61,326 nt of DNA. Origin: an uncultured Chloroflexota bacterium. GTDB lineage: Bacteria > Chloroflexota > Anaerolineae > Caldilineales > Caldilineaceae. Each line of letters begins with the position of its first letter. Within the stretch, counting starts at the first letter, position 1. This document shows positions 42,769 through 52,608 of the stretch, one piece after another. The stretch lies in assembly GCA_903858085.1 (NCBI GenBank), contig CAIOHJ010000176.1:1-61326 (forward strand). Reading direction: 5' to 3'. Below the pieces are notes generated by a model. It was not told the DNA's origin. It saw nothing but the letters and a program-made list of their open reading frames with translations, and did not search any database. The position numbers and the translations under genes are program-made.

Positions 42769-43767
42769 ATGAAGCAGATGCGCCTGTGGACAGGATTGCT
42801 TGTTGTTGCCTTGACCATGACGGCATGTGCCCCGGTGGTACCGGTCCCCGCACAGCCTGTCGAACCTGCTGCGGCCGAGGAAGCGCCGGCTGAGCTGGGC
42901 ACCATTGTCGACATTGCCGTCGGTGCTGGAGATTTCAACACCCTGGTCGCTGCGGTCACCGCTGCCGGTCTGGCGGAGACCTTGCAGGGGGAAGGGCCTT
43001 TCACTGTCTTTGCACCGACCGATGCGGCCTTTGCGGCGCTGCCCGAAGGGACTGTTGAGGCGTTGCTGGAAGACCCGGCCGGGGCTCTGACCGACATCCT
43101 GCTCTACCACGTCGTTGCCGGCAAGGTCATGTCGGGCGACCTGAGCGACGGTATGACGGCGGAGACTGTGCAGGGAGCGCCGATCACGGTAGGAATCGCT
43201 GATGGCGTAGTCACCATCAACGAGGCGACCGTGGTTGTGGCGGACATTGAAGCCAGCAACGGCGTCATCCATGTGATCGATGCGGTGATTCTGCCTCCGG
43301 CTGAGGAAGAAGCTGCGGCCGAGGAAGCGCCGGCTGAGGAGGCATCGGCTGAACTGGGCACCATTGTCGACATTGCCGTCGGTGCTGGAGATTTCAACAC
43401 CCTGGTCGCTGCAGTCACCGCTGCCGGTCTGGTTGAGACCTTGCAAGGGGAAGGGCCCTTCACCGTCTTTGCGCCGACCGATGCGGCCTTTGCGGCGCTG
43501 CCCGAAGGGACTGTTGAGGCACTGCTGGAAGACCCGGCCGGGGCTTTGACCGACATCCTGCTCTACCACGTCGTTGCTGGCAAAGTCATGTCGGGCGACC
43601 TGAGCGACGGCATGACGGCAGAGACCGTGCTGGGAGCGCCGATCACAGTGGGGATCGCCGATGGTGTGGTCACCATCAACGAAGCGACTGTGGTTGCGGC
43701 AGACATCGAAGCCAGCAACGGTGTCATCCATGTGATCGACGCTGTGATTCTGCCTCCGGCCGAGTAA
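42769..43767 (+). CDS. Two-domain fasciclin (FAS1) lipoprotein
   Basis: The 332-residue lipoprotein has a signal peptide ending near TMTA-Cys20, an Ala/Pro/Glu linker and two FAS1 domains (about 42-180 and 195-331). Each has the H1 block GPFTVFAPTDAAFAALP, the H-box-like YHVVAGKVMSGDL and the C-terminal NGVIHVIDAVILPP. FAS1 domains mediate cell or matrix adhesion. The two domains are almost identical, which points to a recent internal duplication. A strong terminator follows the gene. Confidence 0.93.
   Translation: MKQMRLWTGLLVVALTMTACAPVVPVPAQPVEPAAAEEAPAELGTIVDIAVGAGDFNTLVAAVTAAGLAETLQGEGPFTVFAPTDAAFAALPEGTVEALLEDPAGALTDILLYHVVAGKVMSGDLSDGMTAETVQGAPITVGIADGVVTINEATVVVADIEASNGVIHVIDAVILPPAEEEAAAEEAPAEEASAELGTIVDIAVGAGDFNTLVAAVTAAGLVETLQGEGPFTVFAPTDAAFAALPEGTVEALLEDPAGALTDILLYHVVAGKVMSGDLSDGMTAETVLGAPITVGIADGVVTINEATVVAADIEASNGVIHVIDAVILPPAE
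42895..43762 (+). repeat. Near-identical tandem duplication of the FAS1 domain
   Basis: Copy 1 (about 42895-43303) and copy 2 (about 43354-43762) are offset by exactly 459 bp, with only scattered, mostly synonymous differences. The short linker encoding EEAPAE is duplicated as well. Confidence 0.9.
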
Positions 43768-43847
43768 TTCTGACAGCTCTCTGCTTCAGAGTGATTCGCT
43801 TCTCTGGCCAGCGGCTCTGAAAAAGAACCCAGAAAAAATCCTGTGCA

Positions 43848-43882
43848 GTGAGCGGGCGATTCCATCGTCCGCTCACTTTTTT
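43848..43882 (+). terminator. Intrinsic terminator of the FAS1 gene
   Basis: A 12-bp stem (43848-43859 with 43865-43876, one G-U pair) with a 5-base loop is followed by six T (43877-43882). It is a textbook rho-independent terminator about 80 bases after the fasciclin stop. Confidence 0.9.
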
Positions 43883-43900
43883 GTGGGGGGGGAGGAATGT

Positions 43901-45019
43901 GTGTACACCGGCAACCGCGATCGGCTGTTTGAACTGGCTGGGCTGTTTACTCGGCTGGGGTTTACCGCTTTTGGTGGGCCGGCGGCCCATATTGCGATGA
44001 TGCACGACGAAGTCGTGGTGCGGCGCCGCTGGATCGAGGAGCAGCACTTCCTGGACATGATTGGTGCGGTCAATTTGGTGCCAGGCCCCAACTCGACTGA
44101 GCTGGCGCTCTACATTGGCCAGGTGCGGGCGGGCTGGCGTGGGTTGTTGGTAGCGGGCTGCTCTTTTATTTTGCCTGCGGTGCTGATTGTCGGGATCTGT
44201 GCCTGGGCGTATGTGGAATATGGCAGCACACCGCAGGCTGGCGCGCTTTTGTATGGGGTCAAGCCGGTGATTGTGGCGATTGTGGTGCAGGCGTTGTGGC
44301 GTCTTGGCCGCAGTGCGCTCAAAACCCCGTTGCTGGCGGCAGCGGCTGTGGGGGTGTTGGTGTTTTATCTGTTGGGGGTCAATGAGCTGCTGCTGTTGTT
44401 TGGTGTTGGGGCACTGGTTGCAGCAGGAGATCGGCTCTGGAAGCGTGGTGCTGTTTGGGCTCTGCCTGGGCTGGGTGTTGTGGGTCTGGAGGGAGAACCC
44501 AGCCTTTCCCAGCTTTTTGGAGTCTTTCTCAAAGCCGGTGCTTTGCTTTACGGCAGCGGGTATGTCTTGTTGGCATTTCTGCACAACGACCTGGTCGTGC
44601 AGCTGGGGTGGCTGACCCACCAGCAGCTGTTGGATGCGGTGGCGGTCGGCCAATTTACGCCGGGTCCTGTCTTCACAACGGCCACCTTTGTCGGCTACGT
44701 GGTGGCAGGGGTGCCGGGGGCTTTGGTTGCCACGCTCGGAATTTTTCTACCCTCGTTTTTTTTGGTAGCAGGGCTGGGACGCGTCGTGCCGTGGTTGCGG
44801 CGAAGCTCCTGGAGCGCTGCGCTGCTGGACGGCGTCAATGCGGCGGCGTTGGGGCTGATGGCAGGGGTAAGCTGGCAGTTGGGCCAGACGGCGGTGGTGG
44901 ACTGGCTGACCGCGCTGCTGGCTGTGGGCTCCTACGTGGTGCTGATGCGTTGGCGCATCAACTCGGCCTGGCTGGTCGCAGCGGGTGCTGGGGTGGGTCT
45001 GTTGCAGTCTATCCTTTGA
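43901..45019 (+). CDS. chrA: Chromate transporter (CHR family)
   Basis: This two-domain CHR-family protein has about 372 residues and some ten membrane helices. The N-terminal half has FTAFGGPAAHIAMMHDEVV and NLVPGPNSTELA. The C-terminal half repeats the pattern with VAVGQFTPGPVFTTATFVGYVVAG. Relatives export chromate by proton antiport and often also handle sulfate-like anions, so resistance is possible but not shown. The GTG at 43901 follows GGGGAGGA; a GTG at 43883 directly abuts the terminator T-run and is unlikely. The 3' end overlaps the convergent permease gene by 11 bases. Confidence 0.88.
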   Translation: MYTGNRDRLFELAGLFTRLGFTAFGGPAAHIAMMHDEVVVRRRWIEEQHFLDMIGAVNLVPGPNSTELALYIGQVRAGWRGLLVAGCSFILPAVLIVGICAWAYVEYGSTPQAGALLYGVKPVIVAIVVQALWRLGRSALKTPLLAAAAVGVLVFYLLGVNELLLLFGVGALVAAGDRLWKRGAVWALPGLGVVGLEGEPSLSQLFGVFLKAGALLYGSGYVLLAFLHNDLVVQLGWLTHQQLLDAVAVGQFTPGPVFTTATFVGYVVAGVPGALVATLGIFLPSFFLVAGLGRVVPWLRRSSWSAALLDGVNAAALGLMAGVSWQLGQTAVVDWLTALLAVGSYVVLMRWRINSAWLVAAGAGVGLLQSIL

Positions 45020-45941
45020 TAGCTCCTTCGACCATTGCAGCAAAAAAACTGCGCCGAGCGAACAAAAAGAGAACGACGACCGGCAGTGCAATCAGAATGC
45101 ACGCGGCAGAGACCACCTGTAAATTGATGATGTTCTGGCCGAGAAACTCATAGAGGCCGAACATCGCCGGCTTGAACTCATTTTTGGCGATCAACAGATA
45201 GCCTGCAATAAATTCGTTCCAGACATTGACAAAGGTGAGCAGAAATACGGCCATCAGACCAGGCAGGGCCAGTGGCATGCTGACCCGCAGCAGGGCACCC
45301 AAAGGGCTGCAGCCGTCGATCAGGGCCGCCTCTTCCAGATCGCGTGGGATGGCATCGAAAAAGCCTTTGGCGATCCAGACGCTCAGCGGCAAAAAGAACC
45401 CTGTGTAGACGACGACCAGAAAAAAACGGTCGTCGTAGAAGGGAATTTCTGCCTTGCGCAGGGTGACCCCCATCTGGTAAAGCGCCAGCAGGTTGGTCAG
45501 CAGGGGGATGCCGGTAATGGCCAGAATCGCGACCAGCAGGGTCTGTCGTCCGCGAAAACGGTAGCGTGAGAAGGCGTAGCCGGACATGCTGGCCAGCAGC
45601 ATGACCAGCAGAGCGGTTGCGCCTGCATAGAGCAGCGAGTTGGGGAGATAGACGCTCACCAGGTTGCCGGTCAGGCGGATAGGGAGCAGCCCTTCTGGCG
45701 CGGGGCGTGGCGCCAGCACGCGCTGGTAGCCTTCCACCGACCAGCGGCAGGCGCTCGGGTCGAAGGGCTGCGTGGCACTGTCGCAGGGGAAGAAATTGGG
45801 GGGGGTACGGAGGATATCGCGTTCGCCTTTGAACGAAATCAGCACTGTGGTCGCCACTGGGATGAGCGCAAAGAGACAAATGGTGGCCAGGGCTGCGTGG
45901 AGCAGCCAGTGTTGGGCGCGTTTGGAGGTCAACGACGGCAT
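45009..45941 (-). CDS. Carbohydrate ABC transporter permease (MalG-like)
   Basis: The 310-residue protein is a CUT1-family permease with six TM segments. The EAA loop is EEAALIDGCSPLGALLRVSMPLALPGL, which docks on the ATPase. The N-terminal extracytoplasmic loop (about 45-95) is longer than in E. coli MalG. It starts one base after the MalF-like gene. The importer imports an oligosaccharide or glycerol-phosphate-type ligand of unknown identity. Confidence 0.9.
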   Translation of the reverse strand: MPSLTSKRAQHWLLHAALATICLFALIPVATTVLISFKGERDILRTPPNFFPCDSATQPFDPSACRWSVEGYQRVLAPRPAPEGLLPIRLTGNLVSVYLPNSLLYAGATALLVMLLASMSGYAFSRYRFRGRQTLLVAILAITGIPLLTNLLALYQMGVTLRKAEIPFYDDRFFLVVVYTGFFLPLSVWIAKGFFDAIPRDLEEAALIDGCSPLGALLRVSMPLALPGLMAVFLLTFVNVWNEFIAGYLLIAKNEFKPAMFGLYEFLGQNIINLQVVSAACILIALPVVVLFLFARRSFFAAMVEGAIKG

Positions 45942-45942
45942 G

Positions 45943-46890
45943 TCAGACGTTCCTTTCTTCCAGGCGGGTGACGCGCAGGGTACCCAGGATCAACAGCCAG
46001 TTGATCGCCGCGATCAGCAGGGCCAGTGCCGCCGCGCGGCCAAATTCAAGCTGGCGCCACCCCAGCGTGTAGAGCATGTAGCTCAAAACTTCGGTAGAGC
46101 TGCCAGGGCCACCGCCTGTCAGGCTGAAGACCATGCCGACCCCGTTCATGCCGCTGAGGGTCAGGCTGAAGAGCGCCACCACCAATGTCGGCAACATCAG
46201 GGGGACAAGGATATGTCGCACCACCTGGCTGCTGTTGGCCCCGTCGATGCGGCTGCTTTCGATGACTTCAGCCGACACGGTCTGCATCGCTGCCAATAGC
46301 AGCAAGATAATGAAGGGGAGCGCCTTCCAGGTCGAAGCCAGAATCAGATAGATCATGGCCGGCGCGGGGGGAAAGGGAAAGTCTCCCACCCAGGCCGCAG
46401 CTCTGGAGGCAGTTAGCACCGAGAGTCCTTCAGGTGGAAAGAGTGCTGGATTTTGCAGGATGCCAGCCAGCAGACCGTAATCGGGCACCACCAATAGCCG
46501 GAACACAATGCCGACGATAATGTCGGCGATGACCCATGGGATGAAAAGCAGCGTGACATACAGGCCGGAAAGTTTCAGCTTGCGGTTGAGCAAAAGTGCG
46601 ATGAAAAAGCCCAGCAGCAGGGTGAGGCCGGTGTAGCCGACCAGAAAGAGTGCTGTGTGGCCGACACTTTCACCGAAAAGCCCCATCTTGAAGAGGCGGT
46701 CGAAATTGCGGGGGCCCACCCACTCCCATCCGGCGGGCTGGCGCTCGTGCAGGCTCAGCCAGATCGTGTAGAGCGCAGGGTAGACTTGAATCGCCAACAG
46801 CACGGCCACCGTGGGAAAAATCAACCAGAAGGGCAGCATGCTGCGGATCGTTTTGTGTGCACGTCTGCGTCTGGCTGAACCTTGTGTCAT
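45943..46890 (-). CDS. Carbohydrate ABC transporter permease (MalF-like)
   Basis: This CUT1-family partner permease of about 315 residues has six TM helices and EAA-like motif ESSRIDGANSSQVVRHILVPLMLPTL. The N-terminal basic RRRRAHK precedes the first helix. The ATG at 46890 (MTQGSARRRR) follows AAGGTGACAG; the longer reading to 46932 would need a TTG start. It is separated from the binding-protein gene by a stem-loop. No large P2 insertion of the E. coli MalF kind is present. Confidence 0.88.
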   Translation of the reverse strand: MTQGSARRRRAHKTIRSMLPFWLIFPTVAVLLAIQVYPALYTIWLSLHERQPAGWEWVGPRNFDRLFKMGLFGESVGHTALFLVGYTGLTLLLGFFIALLLNRKLKLSGLYVTLLFIPWVIADIIVGIVFRLLVVPDYGLLAGILQNPALFPPEGLSVLTASRAAAWVGDFPFPPAPAMIYLILASTWKALPFIILLLLAAMQTVSAEVIESSRIDGANSSQVVRHILVPLMLPTLVVALFSLTLSGMNGVGMVFSLTGGGPGSSTEVLSYMLYTLGWRQLEFGRAAALALLIAAINWLLILGTLRVTRLEERNV

Positions 46891-46962
46891 TGCTTCTGTC
46901 ACCTTGTCTGCGCTGGGCGTTTCGAAAAACAATCGGTGCCGACAGGGGGATCGTTGCCAAAG

Positions 46963-46994
46963 GGGCGCAGGCCAGTTTGTGGCTGCCTGCGCCC
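46963..46994. promoter_or_regulatory. Intercistronic stem-loop after second binding-protein gene
   Basis: A perfect 10-bp stem (46963-46972 with 46985-46994, 12-base loop) lies just after the binding-protein stop (47004) and before the permease genes. It mirrors the hairpin at 5601-5638 and probably raises binding-protein mRNA relative to permease mRNA. Confidence 0.6.
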
Positions 46995-47003
46995 TTTTCG
47001 ACC

Positions 47004-48389
47004 TCAGTTGGCTGCGTTGTACTCGTCTTCGACTGCCTGCAGCTCTGCTGCAATGTCGGCGCTGGGATCTTCTTTGATCAGCTTGTAAACCACGTTCATG
47101 ATCAACTTCTGGGCTTCCAGTGGGCGCTCCAACGACCCGGACCAGGGGCTGCAGGCGCTGGCGCTGATGGCCTCGCTGGCTTGCTGGTAGAAGGGTGTCT
47201 GGAACTGCTCAGACTGGCGGGTCGACTGCAGGGCTGGGAAACCAGCCCCTGGGCGCAGAACCCAGTCTGCATTCTGTTCAGGGGTCAGGATCCAGTTGAT
47301 GTAGTCGTAGGCGGCTTCGGGGTTTTGGGCGCCGACCGGGATTGCAAAGCCTGTGACCGAAATTTCACAGCCGGGCTTTTGTCCTTCTGCGGCCAGGAAC
47401 GGGGTCAGCACGACATCTCCGGCGGCGATGGCGTCGAGCATATCTTCCTCGTTGCCTTTGCTGTACTGTGTGCCATCTGGAGCGGTCAGGGGATTGATAT
47501 AGCGATAGCCGAAGAGTCCGGTGGGGAAGGAGCCCGCCGAGGCATCTTTGAACGCTTCTTCTTCCTGGAAATTGCCGGCGAAGGCGATTTCAGGGGCATA
47601 GTCTGACTGGACGACGGTGCGCAAGAACTCGATTGCAGCGATATTGGCGGGGGTGTTGAGGGTCATTGCACCGGCGCCGTCATCGAACTTGCCGCCGAAC
47701 GAAGAGACGGTGGTCCAGACAGCCCGGGTGGTGCCGGTGCCGTCGAATGCGGTGGAGCCCAAAAAGGTCATGGCGTACAGCCCTTCTGCCTTGAGCCGTT
47801 CGGCCTCGACCAGGAACGCCTCGGGCGTTTTGGGGTAACCGTTGGGGAAGCGGTCGGCCCAGACATAGACCAGGTGGGGGCGTTCGGCGATGGGGATACA
47901 GTAGAGGCCGCCGTCGGGGCCGGTGCATGCGGCGAGCGCACTCGGATCCATCTCGCTGTACCAGGGTTGGGCTTCGGCCCAGGGGCGCAGATCCTGCATG
48001 ACGCCGTTGCGGTAGAAAACGCCGACGTCGCCGCCGCCGGTGCCCATTTCGTAGAGATCGGGCACATCGCCGCCGGACTGCACCGCAGCGATGATTTCGG
48101 CGGACATCCGGTCCCATGCTTTGGGTTGGTTGACCCAGTTCCATTTGCCGGCGAACGCCTCGTTGAACAGTGGAATGGTGTCGCGCAGGTATTGGTTGCC
48201 GACCCGTTCGTCGCTGGCTGGGTCTTCATTCTTTTCGTCGTACTGGTACCAGGTGACGAAATCCTGGGCGGCTGGGGCGGCCGCTTCGCTTTCTGTTGCT
48301 TCGCCCTCTGTTGCTGGGGGGGCTGCTGCACAGGCGGCAAGCAGCAGGCTGAGCACACCCAAAAACCATAAAGTCCATGTACGTTGCAT
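47004..48389 (-). CDS. Carbohydrate ABC transporter substrate-binding lipoprotein
   Basis: The 461-residue protein belongs to the MalE/UgpB-type (SBP family 1) binding proteins. The signal peptide ends LLAA-Cys20, followed by a PATEGEATESEAAAPAAQ tether. FNEAFAGKWNWVNQPKAWDRMSAEIIAAVQSGGDVPDLYEM is the typical N-lobe pattern. The ATG at 48389 has AAGGAGA about 9 bases upstream. It is the first gene of an operon with two permeases; no ATPase is encoded, so a shared MsmK/UgpC-type ATPase elsewhere is needed. Confidence 0.9.
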   Translation of the reverse strand: MQRTWTLWFLGVLSLLLAACAAAPPATEGEATESEAAAPAAQDFVTWYQYDEKNEDPASDERVGNQYLRDTIPLFNEAFAGKWNWVNQPKAWDRMSAEIIAAVQSGGDVPDLYEMGTGGGDVGVFYRNGVMQDLRPWAEAQPWYSEMDPSALAACTGPDGGLYCIPIAERPHLVYVWADRFPNGYPKTPEAFLVEAERLKAEGLYAMTFLGSTAFDGTGTTRAVWTTVSSFGGKFDDGAGAMTLNTPANIAAIEFLRTVVQSDYAPEIAFAGNFQEEEAFKDASAGSFPTGLFGYRYINPLTAPDGTQYSKGNEEDMLDAIAAGDVVLTPFLAAEGQKPGCEISVTGFAIPVGAQNPEAAYDYINWILTPEQNADWVLRPGAGFPALQSTRQSEQFQTPFYQQASEAISASACSPWSGSLERPLEAQKLIMNVVYKLIKEDPSADIAAELQAVEDEYNAAN

Positions 48390-48508
48390 ACGCAAGAGTC
48401 TCCTTTCAAACAAACTGGCGTGAGGATGGTGTCGACGCTGACGATGGTGCCGCCGGGCAAAGACGGGAGGACGACAATGTCCCTGAAAAATGAGGAAGTG
48501 CACCGGGC

Positions 48509-48521
48509 GAACAGAATGTTC
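48509..48521. promoter_or_regulatory. Operator candidate at the CUT1 operon start
   Basis: GAACA-GAA-TGTTC is a perfect inverted repeat that lies immediately downstream of the -10 box, overlapping the predicted transcription start. A repressor bound here would block initiation. The cognate regulator is not in the window. Confidence 0.45.
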
Positions 48522-48528
48522 AACCCCC

Positions 48529-48557
48529 AGTATACCGAAGAAGCGACAGGCGTGCAA
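48529..48557 (-). promoter_or_regulatory. Promoter of the CUT1 sugar-importer operon
   Basis: Minus-strand TTGCAC (48557-48552), a 17-bp spacer and TATACT (48534-48529) fit a sigma-70-type promoter. The transcript would start near 48522, leaving a leader of about 130 bases before the binding-protein ATG. Confidence 0.6.
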
Positions 48558-48574
48558 GCGTCCTGTTTAGAGGG

Positions 48575-50020
<1,446 letters not shown>

Positions 50021-50026
50021 ACGGAG

Positions 50027-50055
50027 AGTATAGCAGAACTGATTGGGTCTGCCAA
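50027..50055 (-). promoter_or_regulatory. Promoter of the LCP gene
   Basis: Minus-strand TTGGCA (50055-50050), 17 bp and TATACT (50032-50027), with an extended TGC before the -10 box. Initiation 6-7 bases downstream would fall at or next to the ATG at 50020. Confidence 0.6.
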
Positions 50056-50080
50056 CCTGGCTTTGGCTGTTTCGGTGGTT

Positions 50081-52378
50081 TCAGCGCGGCAGGCTCTCTT
50101 GGTAGAGCGCGCCAGCGGTGAGGATGAACTGGGTACTGTGGGTGCGGTCGATAAAGAGGCTCTGTACGTTTTGCAAGGGAGTGCCTTCGGCAGCCTGAAA
50201 TTGCTCCAGATAGGAGCCGTCTTGTTTGTTGAAGACCAGGATCCGTTCGGAGGGGCGGTCGACCAGATAGACCGCGCCGTCGCCTTCCTGGTCGACCCAG
50301 AGATCGGTGGCCTGGGCTGGCAGGGTGACGCTGTTGCTCAGCCCGAAAGGCAGCTGTTCGCCGGTGCGATAGCGGACCACCTTGCTGTCGTTGTACAGCA
50401 GCCAGATATCGCCGTCGATGCGCATTCGGGTCAGCCCGTCCAGGTTGACCTGGGTGGTGGGCTGGAACCAGGGGGCTGGCTGGTCGTAGCGTCCAATCTC
50501 GAAGCGAAAGATCTGGTTGGCTTCTTCGTCGGCCACATAGAGCCGCCCCAGGAAAGCTTCGATCTGGGTGGCTTTGCCCCAGCGCACCTTTTCGCCGAAG
50601 AGGAGTACAGAGGCGCCGTCGACCTGTTGGTTGTAGCGAAAGATCTGGTTGGTGTCGTCCAGCACGAGCAGGCTGGATTTGTCGTCGTAGCCGGGTGTAG
50701 GGGGTTGCCAGGCAAAGTCGATCAGCGTGCCGACGGTTGCGCCGTCGACCTCCTCTCCTTTGCGCAGGACCACCTGTCCTTCCAGGCTTTCCAGGCTCTC
50801 GTTGTCGGGGGTCAGCCGGTAGGCGACGACTTCGCTGCGACCGGTATCGAGCAAAAAGAGATCCTGGCCCACCACCATCAGCTGGGCAGGTATCTGGTCG
50901 GGCTCAAAGGTGAGCAGCGGCAACGTCAACCCGTAAAGGGCTGTGATGCGTTCGACCTCCTGGCGGTCGCGTTCGATGAGGCTGAGCAGCGCCTCGCTCC
51001 GTTGGGTGCGGCCGGTGATCTCTTCAGCGTTCAAGAGAAAGGTGTTGGCCTCGGTCAGCGTGGAGCGGGCTGCCGCCAGATCTCCTTGGTCGAGATTCTG
51101 GCTGGCGGTCGCGTGGCGGGCTTCGGCCATGCTCAAAAGGACATCTGCTTCTGCCCATCTTTCGGCTCCCTGGCGCCAGGAGAGTGCAGCCACGACTGTC
51201 GGGATCAGCAGGAGCAGAATGACAGCGCTGGCGATCACAATACGGGCTCTGCTGCCGGTAGCCGGTGCAGGAGGCAGAAAGGGGGCTGCTGCTGGCTGTA
51301 CTTTTGGGGGGGAGGTGCGCGGCTGGGCTGGGCGGCTGCTCTCCAGCCCGGGAGAAGGGGCTGCGGAGGGCTCTTCCTGGCGGTCGGGCAGCATGCTGGC
51401 CACCAGATCGCGTGTCCGGCGGATTCCTACCTGCGTGAGGGCAGCCAGCTCTTTTGCCCTGTTTTGCCATCCTTGCTGCTGGAGGATGAGCGGGGGCCGG
51501 TCTGGCTGCACGGGGGGACGTTTGGGGGGACGCTCTGTTTCTGTGGCAGTGTGGGCAGCCGGCCGGGCTGCCTGTGCAGAACCGGCCAGCGCAGCGGAAA
51601 TTTGGGAGGCTGCTGGGGAGTCCTTGGGCCGGCCAAGGGAGGGGGCGCTGGCAAGAGGGGCTTTCCCCGACGAAGCAGGGCTGTCCGAAGTGGGTGGAGA
51701 GGGGAGGGGCTCAGGCGCAGGATTTTCTGGGTCGACGATCAACACGACGCCGGGCACATCGCTGCGCCCGGCCTGGATGCGCAGCCCCTCTGCTGCATCG
51801 ATGCAACTGCCGGCGTCCACATAGGCGGTCGTAGCGGCCAGGGTACGGATCGAAACCAGCTCGAGCCACTCGGCGCTCCCAGCAACCATTGCGGTCGGCG
51901 AGATCACCCGCTGGCGGTGCAACGGCCACAGTTCGAGCAATGGGGCAGAGAGAGGGTCCTGCGGGGCCAGTCGATCTTGCGGAAAAACGCCGATCGAACC
52001 GTCTTCGTCGGTCAAAAAGGCAAAAGCATTGCCCAGCCCGGCCAGAGCCAGCCGGTCGGCCATAATCCCGACACAGATCACACCTGCCTGCCAGGGTGTC
52101 GGCAGCTGTTGGGCTTCGGCGACGAGGATCGACTGGGCGCGCCGCACAGTCTGGGTAATGACTTCGGACTGCGTGCCACGTTCAGAATAATAAGTGCGCT
52201 GCATGGCACTGAGAATGCGCTCTGTCAGCGAGCCAGCGCTGGGGTGTCCCTGCAGATCGACCAGCGCACACAAATTGCCGCGCTGCGCCTGGGGGGTATC
52301 GTCCATCGGCACGACAATTCGCACACCGGGGGTTCTGTTCTCGACTTCTTCGACCAGATAGGCAATATGGATTGGCAT
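50081..52378 (-). CDS. PP2C-like / TM / propeller-like fusion protein
   Basis: This protein of about 765 residues has three parts. Residues 1-230 resemble a PP2C/SpoIIE-like phosphatase fold (LVDLQGHPSAGSLTERILSAM, GVICVGIMADRLALAGLGNAFAFL, SDVPGVVLIVDPENP) but lack the clear DGxGG metal motif, so activity is doubtful. A Pro/Ser/Ala-rich linker leads to one TM helix (IVIASAVILLLLIPTVVAALSW, about 385-407). A coiled-coil-like stretch (ADVLLSMAEARHATASQNL) precedes an outer domain with repeated DLFLLDTGRSEVVAYRL- and NQIFRFEIGRYDQP-type blades, probably a beta-propeller. I do not know a named family. The start at 52378 has no strong ribosome-binding site. Confidence 0.65.
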   Translation of the reverse strand: MPIHIAYLVEEVENRTPGVRIVVPMDDTPQAQRGNLCALVDLQGHPSAGSLTERILSAMQRTYYSERGTQSEVITQTVRRAQSILVAEAQQLPTPWQAGVICVGIMADRLALAGLGNAFAFLTDEDGSIGVFPQDRLAPQDPLSAPLLELWPLHRQRVISPTAMVAGSAEWLELVSIRTLAATTAYVDAGSCIDAAEGLRIQAGRSDVPGVVLIVDPENPAPEPLPSPPTSDSPASSGKAPLASAPSLGRPKDSPAASQISAALAGSAQAARPAAHTATETERPPKRPPVQPDRPPLILQQQGWQNRAKELAALTQVGIRRTRDLVASMLPDRQEEPSAAPSPGLESSRPAQPRTSPPKVQPAAAPFLPPAPATGSRARIVIASAVILLLLIPTVVAALSWRQGAERWAEADVLLSMAEARHATASQNLDQGDLAAARSTLTEANTFLLNAEEITGRTQRSEALLSLIERDRQEVERITALYGLTLPLLTFEPDQIPAQLMVVGQDLFLLDTGRSEVVAYRLTPDNESLESLEGQVVLRKGEEVDGATVGTLIDFAWQPPTPGYDDKSSLLVLDDTNQIFRYNQQVDGASVLLFGEKVRWGKATQIEAFLGRLYVADEEANQIFRFEIGRYDQPAPWFQPTTQVNLDGLTRMRIDGDIWLLYNDSKVVRYRTGEQLPFGLSNSVTLPAQATDLWVDQEGDGAVYLVDRPSERILVFNKQDGSYLEQFQAAEGTPLQNVQSLFIDRTHSTQFILTAGALYQESLPR

Positions 52379-52608
52379 GAGCAAAAATGATGCAGTGCAA
52401 CAGGAAAGTTGGCTGCACAAATTGTAGCGTGAAGCAAGGAGAATGTCAACGTGAATCGCATAAGTTTACTTTCCGGTAGAAAAGGGGCATGCAGCCTGCG
52501 GGCGAAGCCGTTTTTGCGGCGATTCTTGGCGATTGGGGTAGAATCGGGGAATGGAGTTGCAGCGTTTCTGCCGCAAGCCTGCTCTACGCCGAAGCTGACG
52601 AGGAGTGT
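52379..52608. promoter_or_regulatory. Divergent intergenic region before DUF1800 gene
   Basis: The 230-base gap between divergent genes contains no recognised gene. A TAGAAT box at 52539-52544 followed by CGGGG resembles the -10 boxes of gltA and ftsH and may drive the DUF1800-DUF1501 operon; TTGCGG at 52514-52519 is a poor -35 with 19-bp spacing. Confidence 0.35.

Noticed and set aside
42564..43097. Upstream extension of the unknown one-TM gene into the fasciclin gene
   Set aside because: The extension is antisense to the FAS1 coding region and repeats its shadow sequence. Starts at 42563 or 42599 give a compact protein.
43883..43900. Earlier GTG start of the chromate transporter at 43883
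   Set aside because: It directly follows the T-run of a strong terminator and leaves no room for a ribosome-binding site. GTG 43901 follows GGGGAGGA.
50063..52390. Open frame of 775 codons on the plus strand
   Set aside because: It mirrors the phosphatase-like/propeller gene on the minus strand, which has a signal-like TM segment and normal composition. The plus frame has none of these.
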